36,999 bases of DNA from Gnetum montanum (taxonomy: Eukaryota > Streptophyta > Gnetopsida > Gnetales > Gnetaceae): positions 111,631 through 148,629 of the forward strand of contig MNCI01002776.1 in assembly GCA_015680685.1 (NCBI GenBank), in the 5' to 3' direction. Position numbers and translations under genes: made by a program. How positions within the stretch are numbered: the first letter of the stretch is position 1; each line of letters begins with the position of its first letter. Positions 10,278 to 19,291 of the stretch are shown here, piece after piece. The notes under the pieces were generated by a model. It had not been told where the DNA came from. It searched no databases and was given only the letters and a program-made list of their open reading frames with translations.

Positions 10278-11191
10278 GAATGTACATATCCAAATGTTAG
10301 AGAAATAAACAAAATGACTTCTCTTGAAGAAAATGCGTATTAATGCATGCCTAAATGAACCCCAAAACCACAATCTTTATTACAGAAAAGCGTTACTGCC
10401 ATAGGATGAAAGCCAATAGTAGAGGCTGAAGATAGTGCGGGTAGAAAATTGGGCAATTCCAACCAGTGGCAAACCTGGTGTTTTTAAGTTGATTTTGTAC
10501 AATAAAGATAATAGCTGCGCAGAAAACTTTAGACGTTTTAAATTCTATTTGAGTACCATTCACGCGGTTACCTTCAGCCTAATATTAACTAACACAATAT
10601 TCCAGGAAATGTTATTTTGCCAGGCTTAATCTTCTCTCTCTACTACAAAGCATTCCGTGTGAAACTTAATTTTCTTGCAAATTGATGATCAGGCTTACCT
10701 CGCACATAAAACCAAAGTAAAATATCCATCAAATACAATATCACTATTCTCATACACTTCCTGCTGCAATATAAATATTTTTGTTACTTCGATTAAAGAA
10801 GTGAATATCACCAGAAATTTAAAAACTCATTGTTTACTTTATCCCCCAACCATGCAGTCTTGCCTAGAAGTCCTAGCATAAAACTAAAGCAAGATACCGA
10901 GGTCAGAGATCATAATAAAATCAATACTGGCCACAATATTAATATCACCAAAGCAAAGTACAGAGGATAGCGCCAAAGCAATGTCAAAGGTAACTGCATA
11001 TTAGGCATGAACAAAACCGAAAATCCAACCCCATGCATATCTCTTTCTATTTCCAATATTATTTGTTGGACCATGCTACCTGTACATTGTTGTATAACCA
11101 ATTTAGAGATCATTTAGGTAAATACTACAGTAAAATTCTAGTTTTATTAAAGGAAAAAGAAAAAAACAAAAACCATGAAGAGGCTTACGTA

Positions 11192-11964
11192 CTATTGTTC
11201 CCTCCAAATTCGGCCTGTAACCCTCAACTTCAATTCCTTCCTATCACCACCTGAAAAGAACAATGCCATGCTTCTCTGAATAATTAGACCATCATGGCTA
11301 TCATGACCTTTACGGTGACTGTCTCGAATGCTTCTTGGCACACCTTGCCATATCATTTTTCTTCCATTAGCTCCCACTTCAAGACTGTAGCTGAAGTTTT
11401 TTGCTTCATTGTCATCTCCCATGAATCTTAGAAAGGCCATGTATACAGGAGCCATTCCTACTGACATGCTTCAAAGTGAAGACACAAATATTGGCCAAAA
11501 CAGTGAAAGACTTGCAAAATGAGTCAATACTTTCTTAAATGATTATTGAAAATGAAAATGAATAATTTTTAAAACTCTTAAAAACAAGTTTTCTTCATAG
11601 GACCCAATTAAAATAAATATAATAAGGCACTAATACTTACTGTACACTTAGAATGCATGTCAACCTTACGGTCATCTCTTAGGTGGGCAACAAGTGCAGG
11701 AATATTGCCTGTAACAGAACACTCCGATCCCGCGTAAGGACAGTTGTATGGTCTGAATTAACACTGAGACTCATGTTTAAGCTTGTTATAGTAAGGGAAA
11801 ATCTCTGGACATCCAAGATTATAATATTTGCAAGGTAGCTCAAGAGATTCAGCCACTTTTTCTAATGCTAGGCATCTTATATCTCCTAACTCTTGTCTAC
11901 ATGTAGGGCACTTCTTGTGAACTCTTGACTTACAGCTGGAGCACAAGGTATGGCCATTATAACA
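11192..11964 (-). pseudogene. SINAT pseudogene (exons 2-3, inverted copy)
   Basis: Exon 2 corresponds to 11641-11964 and exon 3 to 11192-11511. Exon 1 and the promoter are absent. Four defects are visible against 3018-6790. A TCA codon became TAA in exon 2, just upstream of 11758. A 63-bp in-frame deletion near the 3' end of exon 2 removed the start of the TRAF-like domain; its end points lie at similar TGTACA/CTTACA words. The intron 2 acceptor GCAG|GTC became GCAAGTC. One base is lost in exon 3, where CAGTCAGGA became CAGTAGGA, making a frameshift and stop. The RING cysteines encoded by exon 2 remain. It cannot encode a SINAT protein, but an antisense or hairpin transcript remains possible. 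Confidence 0.93.
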
Positions 11965-12926
11965 CTGAAACATTAAAAAAAAAGCACTGTTATAACATTG
12001 AAACAAGGTTCAAAAGAAATAGAAAATGATTTTATACCGCAAACAAAAACTAAGATATGTTTTAACATTCAAAATAAAAAACTGACAGTCAATATAGATT
12101 GTACATCCTCATAAATATAGGACACAGAAACTGGGTACACTAATAATTATAAAACCTATGATTGTAAAAATTTAATCATTCTCATTATTTGGTTGAGCTA
12201 TTAGGAACTTCACCAAGATTTTCAGTGATTTTATTGAAGAACTATTTTAGATTCATCTGTTTCCAGTAGAGACGGAATTGAGAAGTATTTTATGAAAGAA
12301 GTGCAAAATCCTTTTTTGCACACACGTTCAGTTTGCAAAAACATAACAATAATTACCTTAGAAAAGGTGTTTATTAGGATGCTTATATTTCATGCACATT
12401 GACAAAAAATCCATCTAATTGCAACATTGCAATCGATTGATTGAATCACCAGAGAGTCCCACTGGTAATTGTGCAAAATTTCATACACCATATACAAATC
12501 CTTGAAAATTAGGAAGAGCATCTTCCATGCAACGCCTTATGTAGGTTTCATGTTATCAAACACATCAGATCGCTCAGGTTATTAAAGACAAGCATCAAAT
12601 TATAACAAGGAACTAATGTCAATCCCTAGGTGATACAAATAGGAAATTAGTATCAAATAATTGTAAGATTTTCTCAGAATGTCTGATTTCGAAAATAAAA
12701 GCTGTCATGAATATAGGGCACCAGTCATGCTCCTCAATCATTGTCCTATCAATATTATTGTGTGCTCGAAGTAAGCTGAAAACTCAACAGCTCAATCTTA
12801 GAGCAATACTGGAATATACATGTTTCATGTTTGATATTGATAATTTCAAATAAGGTTGAAGAAAAGTGCAGGCATATAATGTTACCCATAAAAATTTGTG
12901 AAGACTGCAGTTAAGTCTATTCTGAA

Positions 12927-13110
12927 AAACCCTGGCCGGCAACGCGTCGGCCCCGTTTTGAGGCTGCACAGACCCTGTTGATGGGCCGCGCAGGCCCTGG
13001 GAAGGACCGCGTGAGCCCTGGAATAGGCTTCCGCGACCGCTGCCAGCGCTGCCTACGCTGTTGCCGTCGTTGTTGCCGTGACGGAAGAATTTTTTTCGTC
13101 AAACGAGGGG
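12927..13110. other. GC-rich, CpG-rich block at the right-arm breakpoint
   Basis: Exactly where SINAT intron homology ends, about 180 bp of strongly GC-rich sequence begins, with many intact CpG dinucleotides, in a window that is otherwise AT-rich and CpG-poor. Open frames exist on both strands but encode only arginine/cysteine-rich low-complexity peptides, so no protein is called. Origin is unknown: filler DNA at the breakpoint or part of an unrecognised element. Confidence 0.6.
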
Positions 13111-13127
13111 AAATTTTTTCCAGGGAT

Positions 13128-13174
13128 GGAAAATTCGAAATTTCCAGCAACAGATTGGAAAATTCAAAATTTCT
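13128..13174. repeat. Two quasi-palindromic GGAAAATTC units
   Basis: GGAAAATTCGAAATTTCC at 13128-13145 and GGAAAATTCAAAATTTCT at 13157-13174 are near copies, and each is nearly self-complementary. They lie between the GC-rich block and the 5S-like fragment. Confidence 0.6.
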
Positions 13175-13232
13175 GTTCCCAGCGGTTAATTTAAATTAAA
13201 AATGTGCTAAAATAATTTTCAAATTGTATTTC

Positions 13233-13278
13233 AAAGCATGCTTACCCTGGATTACTACCGGGATGGGTGACCTCTGGC
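13233..13278 (+). other. 5S rRNA-like internal promoter fragment
   Basis: AAAGCATGCTTACC followed by TACTACCGGGATGGGTGACC resembles the second part of plant 5S rRNA, where box A (AAGCGTGCTT), the intermediate element and box C (GGATGGGTGACCTC) stand at this spacing. Box C is exact over about 13 bases. The first part of 5S rRNA is not recognisable upstream and the 3' end diverges after CCTCTGG. This is therefore a derived fragment, not a 5S gene. Elements known to carry such modules are Cassandra-type TRIM LTRs and 5S-derived SINEs; which applies is inference. Confidence 0.65.
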
Positions 13279-13843
13279 AAAATCTCATTTTCCATGCTAA
13301 ATGTTTTAGATTCCAAAAGCCATAATTTTTTATTTCAAAAATCTTTTTTTATAAACCAAGAGTTGTTTCCCACCGATATCATCCTTTCAAACACAATGGT
13401 GAAGTCATCTATCCAAAGGAACTCCGAAAATTAGTTTTCAACCCTTGCCCAATATAGTGCCTCAAGACTTTCAAAAATTTAATTTTTGGTGTAACTCGAG
13501 CATGCCATGTCTATTTTCAACATATGAATAATCATTTCCAACATTCCCCTCTGAATTCCCCTAATAATTTGCTGATATCATCAATTGTACCAAATAAATT
13601 TAACTTTTTTTGAGACCTTAAGATCTCTATTGCATTTCATTAGTTAAGGGGGGTAGAAAGCTTGTTAGTGTTTTAAGGGGGTAGAAAGCTTGTTAAGAAT
13701 TAGTTGATGTGTTAGTTCATAATCAATTAATGAAATAGAAAGATTTTCAACGATAAAGAAGAGGTATATCAATTTGTTTTGCAACCAAAACATATGCTAG
13801 AACAACATGGAGATTGATAATCTCGTTTCGACAAAGTGTATAA
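13279..13843. other. Intergenic DNA with a 29-bp tandem duplication
   Basis: No gene is recognised. TTAAGGGGGGTAGAAAGCTT and following bases at 13644-13672 are repeated at 13673-13700 with minor changes. The unit is purine-rich and resembles a polypurine tract, but no LTR start was found next to it. Confidence 0.5.
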
Positions 13844-14480
13844 TACCCATGAACAAAAATGATCCAGAGGAGAATCCAAAAATTAGAGTGAAAGTTGCAA
13901 CATACAATGTGCTTGTAAGATCTTTAGCGAGTGAGAAACAACATTTGTTATGTCCACCATGGACATTGGATTCGCATGAATATTGATACCCACGTATTTT
14001 AGCAGAATTACAAGATTTAGATGGATGTTGATGTTTTATGCCTACAAGGAGTCTTCCTATGAGAATTTCTATACCAATTCTTAAAATATGGATGTGTAAA
14101 GAAATCCTTAAAAGATAAACATGATTTGAAGAAGATATTTTCCTCAATTCAAAATGCAATTCCATTGGCTAGTCCATATTCTACTTATTTTGAATCTTCA
14201 ATAGATAAATTAGATCCCAAAATTCAAGAGCAAATGATGTTGATGAATAATACTCATCAAGAACCATAGTTTACCAATTACTTTGCTATGATTAATGAGG
14301 ATGGATCAACAACATTTTTCATTGAGACTCTAGATTATATTTAGTATGATGTATAATTCTTCCAAATTACCAAGTTACTAGAGTTGATCTCTAAAGAAGA
14401 AGTTGAGAAGAATCAAGATCAAGCCTTACAATCTCGAACAAGACCATCTGATCATATAGCACTTATGGTAGAATTATAAT
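13844..14480 (+). pseudogene. CCR4-type deadenylase (EEP family) gene fragment, both ends joined
   Basis: Translation with several stops gives the start of an exonuclease/endonuclease/phosphatase domain, VKVATYNVLVRSLASEKQH then LLCPPWTLDSHEY-YPRILAEL, at about 13860-14025. This resembles the CCR4 opening (YNVLA...Y...CP.WALSWEYR...L..EI). After about 80 bp a second part, about 14100-14480, gives IPLASPYSTYFES, EP-FTNYF, FIETLDYI and finally RPSDHIALMVEL. This resembles the CCR4 C-terminus (LPL.SAYS, EP.FTN, GTLDYIFY, SSDHIALLAEF). The central catalytic part, normally some 200 residues, is missing and no introns are seen. CCR4 proteins shorten mRNA poly(A) tails; this copy is dead. Family identity rests on motif order and not on a search. 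Confidence 0.65.
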
Positions 14481-14484
14481 TACT

Positions 14485-14939
14485 TTCATTAGTTCATAAG
14501 GTTGATCATGATCTAAGAGGTATCTCACCCTTACTTTTATTTATAATCTTATTATTTTCCTTATTATTTAATTTATATTCTAATTAGATAAATAAAATAT
14601 CTAAGGTAATGAAAGTTGGGATTAAAGAATTTGCTTGGCCTTCACTTGGGTACCGAAATACGAGTTGCATCTTGTGTAACCCTAGTTAGATTGGAGATTG
14701 GTAGATTGGTAAATATTTAATTCATTTTTGGTCATTATCTTAGAAAATGAAGTATTAAGAAAGTAATATTTAATTTTTCATATATTTTTCTCACATATAT
14801 TTTGTTTGCACAATAAGTAAGAAATAACTTCAAGTTCAAAGAAGAAATCAAATTATTGGAGCACTAGAAGTGTTGGAGTTGGAAAAAGATAGTGAACATG
14901 GACTCGTTCAATGACAAACGAAACCTAAGGAGGGTAGCT
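14485..14939 (+). mobile_element. 3' internal end of a family B LTR element with polypurine tract
   Basis: The AT-rich sequence ends in AAGGAGGG at 14927-14934, five bases before the LTR start TGTCAC. That is the position expected of a plus-strand polypurine tract. No protein domain is recognised in the preceding 400 bp. How far the element extends to the left is unclear; the CCR4-like fragment directly upstream may lie inside it. Confidence 0.5.
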
Positions 14940-15484
14940 TGTCACATTCTCATTCCCAAATGAAGTTGCTATATAACAAAGATGGTGCCTCTTCATAACA
15001 AGTATTATTGTTATCGTAACAAGACCTAAAAGGGTGCATTATAATAATGTACATGTCTCTTGATGTAACCTTTGGGGGTTTGACCTCAAGCATTTATACA
15101 TGGGTTCAGAGGTCATGCTAGCATGGAGTTGCAGAGCTGATACAGGTAAGTCATAGGAGCTGGATGAAGCAAGATAGGAAGCAAACTGGCCATCCCTTCT
15201 GGTTGGGCAATAGACCTAACTGTTGTGGTAGTGCTGGATTGCCTTTAAGGGATAGATGCTGAAGAAAGAAAACCCCAAGGAACATTCTCAAAGCATGATC
15301 CAAATACACTATTCCACATCGATAAAGCATTCTTTTCTTTCTCTTTTTACACTTTCTCTATTATTTCCTTTACACAATGTCAAATGTTACATATATTTGA
15401 TGTTTGGTATATTGTCTTCTTAGTTGTAATGTCTAATATAATGTATATTTGATGTTTGCTATGACATCTGGGAATGGGATGTCA
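14940..15484 (+). repeat. 3' LTR of family B (plus orientation, 545 bp)
   Basis: It starts TGTCACATTCTCATTCCC and ends GGGAATGGGATGTCA. It is the most complete copy of the family in the window and is related to 8314-8766 and 9156-9630. It is not followed by a primer-binding site and is preceded by a polypurine tract, so it reads as a 3' LTR. No matching plus-strand 5' LTR was found between 9631 and 14939. Confidence 0.65.
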
Positions 15485-15589
15485 CATTTCCTTTTATGTT
15501 GTACTAGAGTTTTATGTGCATTGAATGCTCATTTGATATTGTACCTTGAAATTTTCTTATTTATAATATATTTTATTTTTGGGGTTCAA

Positions 15590-15895
15590 CATCTTGTTTG
15601 CTTTCTTTCAATATGCCTTCACTAACAAGACGTAGTGTAGCCATAGTTTCAATCCCAAGGATTGTGCTAATACAAAACCATTAAATTCTTTTTGAAAGTT
15701 TTTGTGTGTGTGTTGAATGTACTTATAGTCAAACTTTTTTATGTTCTAGCATCCCTTGCTTTCTTTCATTAGGTCTTCACTAACAAGCCCTAGTTTAGCC
15801 ATAGCTTCAATTCCAAGGAGTATGCTAATATGAATTCAACTTTAAAGTTCTTTTATATATGTTGGGTGAACTCATTGTCAATCTTTTGTGGATTT
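15590..15895 (+). repeat. Diverged tandem repeat, unit about 160 bp, two copies
   Basis: The units start at 15590 and 15750. They share TTGCTTTCTTTC, CTTCACTAACAAG, TAGCCATAG and CTTCAAT/TTCAATCCCAAGG in the same order. Similarity is clear but far from perfect. No coding potential is seen. Confidence 0.65.
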
Positions 15896-16042
15896 TAATA
15901 ATTAGCTTGTGAAGTTTCTTTATGCATTTACAAAACAACTCTAATTTATAATAAACAAGGTATTTTTATTACTAAAATGATAGTCATAAATATTATTGAT
16001 AGTTTTTGTTCATTTTTTGCAATCATACAAATAATGACATGT

Positions 16043-16100
16043 TAGCTTAGTGGTAATAGTTTTGGCATAAAAGCTAGATCACATATTCAATTCTAGTAGG
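16043..16100 (+). repeat. tRNA-like Pol III head 1 (SINE-like)
   Basis: TAGCTTAGTGG at 16043-16053 fits the tRNA A-box consensus exactly. TATTCAATTCTAG at 16084-16096 is a weakened B-box at tRNA spacing. A complete cloverleaf is not evident, so this is a tRNA-derived head, probably a SINE, and not a tRNA gene. Confidence 0.5.
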
Positions 16101-16291
16101 CATTGATCACTTTGTTAAGATGTGTGATGTGCAAGTTATAGGTTTAATTCTAAAGGGTATGATAATTTGACCATGTGTACTTCTAAAGTATTATGTTGGC
16201 TATATATCATGGGATATTATTATAATTAAATTGTTTCAGGCTTCAACACAACCCTTCTAAGATGACTATCCAAATGCATTACTTAATATTA

Positions 16292-16360
16292 TAGGTTGCT
16301 TCAGTGGTTAGCGCATTGTTTTGTTAGGTAAGAGGTTGCTAATTTGAGTCACACTTAAGC
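16292..16360 (+). repeat. tRNA-like Pol III head 2 (SINE-like)
   Basis: GGTTGCTTCAGTGGTTAGCG (A-box region) is followed about 20 bases later by GAGGTTGCTAATTTGAGTC, a B-box-like segment. Overall length and order fit a degenerate tRNA. The sequence after it (CCATGTGT...) resembles the sequence after head 1 (CCATGTGTAC), suggesting two members of one SINE family. Confidence 0.5.
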
Positions 16361-16399
16361 CATGTGTCTTGTTTTGTTGTATGTTTTAGAGTGGCTTTA

Positions 16400-16450
16400 T
16401 CATTCTACTTTGGGTATTCCAACCACTAAGCTAACACCTATGAAACATAG
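16400..16450 (-). repeat. tRNA-like Pol III head 3, opposite orientation
   Basis: On the minus strand, GTTAGCTTAGTGGTTGG (A-box TAGCTTAGTGG at 16423-16433) matches head 1. It faces heads 1 and 2 and lies directly against the gypsy insertion at 16451; CATAG at 16446-16450 is the target-site copy. No good B-box is seen. Confidence 0.4.
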
Positions 16451-17258
16451 TGATGAGCAACGAGGTGCCCCTATGTTCAACCATATGAATACGAGCGTTA
16501 CACTCACGATCTAGTCGAATTCCAAGGACTAAGTGCCTATGTGCCTATGTAGAAAAATAACAGGTAGATTAATTGTTGTCTTCCCAAAGTTACTTGTATG
16601 TCACGGTTGTATGGTTAAGTAAGCTCAAGGCATATGATTTTTATGGCTTTTACGTGTTTTATATCCTGTGCTAATAAGGAGGGAAGAGAGAGATAACTAC
16701 GTAACTAATCTAAATTAACTATTCATTAACTAAGTTCTAAGTACTCCTAACACTAGTATTCGTTCCCACTTGCCGTACACATCCTGAACTAGTGCAACGT
16801 TGCTGGGATTACCAAACGCTAATCGTTATTGGGTTACCAAGCGCCACACGCATGCTCAAAGTGGTCGTACTGAGTGTATTTAACTAAAAGAGTTGTAGGG
16901 CAAGAGAAATCATTAATTAACTACAAAAGTATTAAATAATAATTAACACTAATTAATTTATTTTGTATGCTGCAAGGTTTATCATAAAGTTTGTCTTTAT
17001 TGTTGTACACAAAGTGTGCTCAGGTACACAATGCTCGAATAAAGATCCGTTCACTCTATGACTCCTATTGCAGGCATGCAGAAATAATTCTAACTCTGGA
17101 GGGAGAAAATAGCAAGAGTTTGGCTAAGGGACTAATTCTTAATTGTGGAAACCAAGGGCACCGCCTCTTATTCATAGATAAGGAGATAGGCTGCAATATT
17201 GGGTATTCGATATCGCATGGTCAATTTGATATCGTGGACGCGATATCACAGTTCATCA
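16451..17258 (-). repeat. 3' LTR of full gypsy element
   Basis: The LTR is 808 bp, from TGATGAG at 16451 to TCATCA at 17258. It pairs with 25537-26339. Its TATA box is mutated (TATGAATA) compared with the TATAAATA of the other LTR. The sequence TACCCCCATG immediately right of it is the polypurine tract (CATGGGGGTA on the minus strand). Confidence 0.92.
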
Positions 17259-19291
17259 TACCCCCATGACTGAATGAAAACTCATCCTTAAGTTTCTTAC
17301 AAAATATTGGAAAGGTATGGGATTATTGACTGAATGGCTATTGACAGTGGAACGGAATGATTGACTCAGCGTGCCTAATGAACATATCAATGATACAATA
17401 CATGATAGCATTAGTGTTCATGACCACAAAAGTGAACATTGTACATAAATGACATCTAGCCTTATTTGGTAGTTGGAAGAGAAGAAGGAGAGAGAGAGAA
17501 GAGAATGAGACATGTTGCTATCAATGCCAATATTACTCCTATCTTTGTTTATCCATAGCCACACCACAATCTTGCTCCTTTCATAAACATTCCAATTTCG
17601 GTCCATCCTAAGTGCATCCTCCAAGCCCAATCCATTGTTGTATGATTGCCATCTGCACATACAACACAGTCACAAATGAGCGAGGATAGATAAATCACAA
17701 TGTAGTTAATACCTTGCCTCGATGTAAAGTGCATTGGCTGAGTTGTGGTTATGGCAGATACTTATTTTGGAGTTTTAACATTGGTGACTACCTAAGGTGT
17801 AGGGGTTAGGAAAAATTGAAAAACGTTTTGTGCCCAGGTCCCCATGACTAAGAGCAAGCCTCTGGTAGTAAAAGGGTGGAGAAAGATAAGGAATAAGAGA
17901 GGTGGAGAAAAAGTAACAACGACAACGCCAATAAAATGGATGTCATGGATGGGGATGAAACAAAAAATAGTTGATTACAGAAAATGTTTAAGGAAAAGAA
18001 GTTAACAAATGTACCAAAAGGAATGTCAGTGGGTCCTCCCCAAAGCAGGCTCATGCCTTGAGTGCCTTGATAGACCTGCAAACCAAAGAGTCCGTAGGCT
18101 CTAGGAATATCATTGGAAAGTAAGAGTTAAAAACTTACCCACAAGAAATTACCAAGGAAGAACCATGCATCAACCAAGATACATACTAATGATAAAATTG
18201 ACAATGAGGTGAGAAATAGAAAAGAAAGGTGGAGAGGAGAGAATGGAATGTAAATCCAAAAACAAGGTTGTGTAAAGTCCCTTGTGTGTTTCATGGTTAA
18301 TGTGATTAAGTAGAACTCCTTCCAAATCCGAACTCAAACCAACCACATTCAGTGACCTCGCATTAACACAATTGACCAACCCATCCACTTAGAGTGACAA
18401 GAATGCCTCTACAAAAAGTCACCACCATTCCAAGGAGAGTAAGATGGAGAACTAGGAAGCGAGAAGGGGCCTTAGTTAGAGGGAACCTTCAGGCATGGGT
18501 AACATTTCTTTCTAGTTCCATAACCAGTGCATGTAGTCGAAGATCATTATTGTGTCTAAGGGGTGTGCTTTGAATTTCCACTGGGGGGTTTTTTTTTGTG
18601 TTTTTTATGTGAGAACCACACTATGCAAAGACTTATTTTTATGAACTTAGCTTCTGGTGATTTGATGAATGGTCGGAATGGTAGAAAACCCAAAGAAAAA
18701 ACATCCAAGCACTCAAGAGAATAGCCAATACAAATGCATAGAATCCCCTTGAAGTCACACCCTTTTCCTCCTTTAAGTCTTTCCTTAGTATGAGAAATAC
18801 CCAATCACCAATTTGTTAACAATTTCATTAAAGAAAGGGACTATACAATTCCAAGCCAAGGGAGACCATAGGAATTTATGGATGTGTGAACGTCATGGAC
18901 TCATAGCCTGTTAATCAAAAGAACCATACCTTAATATTGTCATCATACTTCAAAGGTAAAATCTAGACATTAGCAATCGATATGATATTATTCATACCAC
19001 CATCATGAACACTTATTGGGTGACGAAAAAAATAAAGTAATCACACAAAGAAATGGTAAAAATATGAATGATGGTGTAAAACAAAATTAAGAAAGATTAA
19101 AGAAATGTGTAAAACAAAAAATGTGCAAAACAAAAAACATAGAAAGAACTGAGGGCCTTCAATGGTTAGCTGAGGTGGCCATCTCCCCCATGACCAAGTT
19201 GGAAGGAGGAGATCTGAAATAATGATCAAGGTTACCCACTTACAGAGGTAGCATATGTCCTGGCTGACCTCAACTCATGGAAAGGTTTTGT
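17259..19291 (-). other. 3' non-coding segment of the gypsy element
   Basis: About 2 kb separates the integrase from the 3' LTR. Short frames exist, but none is conserved as protein when compared with the matching segment 32222-34340 of the other element, although stretches are clearly conserved as DNA (for example CCTCCCCAAAGCA and GGGGTGTGCTTTGAATT). Athila relatives can carry an env-like frame here; none is recognisable in this copy. Confidence 0.6.

Larger units (their letters stand above)
9240..12926 (-). repeat. Right arm of the giant inverted duplication
   Basis: This is the reverse complement of about 4999-8766. It ends abruptly at 12926 within SINAT intron 1 sequence (GTCTATTCTGAA), where the match to 4999 stops and a GC-rich block begins. 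It contains the SINAT pseudogene at 11192-11964 and a private 56-bp tandem duplication at 10166-10277. The loop-side edge is fuzzy because of deletions in the LTR. Confidence 0.93.

Noticed and set aside
11033-11254. Plus-strand open frame over the SINAT pseudogene 3' end
   Set aside because: It is antisense to pseudogene exon 3 and its flank and has no domain of its own.
12917-13199. Arginine/cysteine-rich frames in the GC-rich block
   Set aside because: Frames open on both strands follow from high GC content; composition is low-complexity and no start context or homology is evident.
13233-13278. A genuine 5S rRNA gene
   Set aside because: Only the second part with boxes A and C is recognisable; the first half and the 3' end are missing.
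16292-16360. A functional tRNA gene
   Set aside because: A/B boxes are similar to tRNA, but stems do not pair convincingly and no clear anticodon arm is seen.
17418-18388. An env-like gene between integrase and 3' LTR
   Set aside because: The short frames contain no shared protein pattern with the same segment of the second element, and stops differ, so conservation is at DNA level only.
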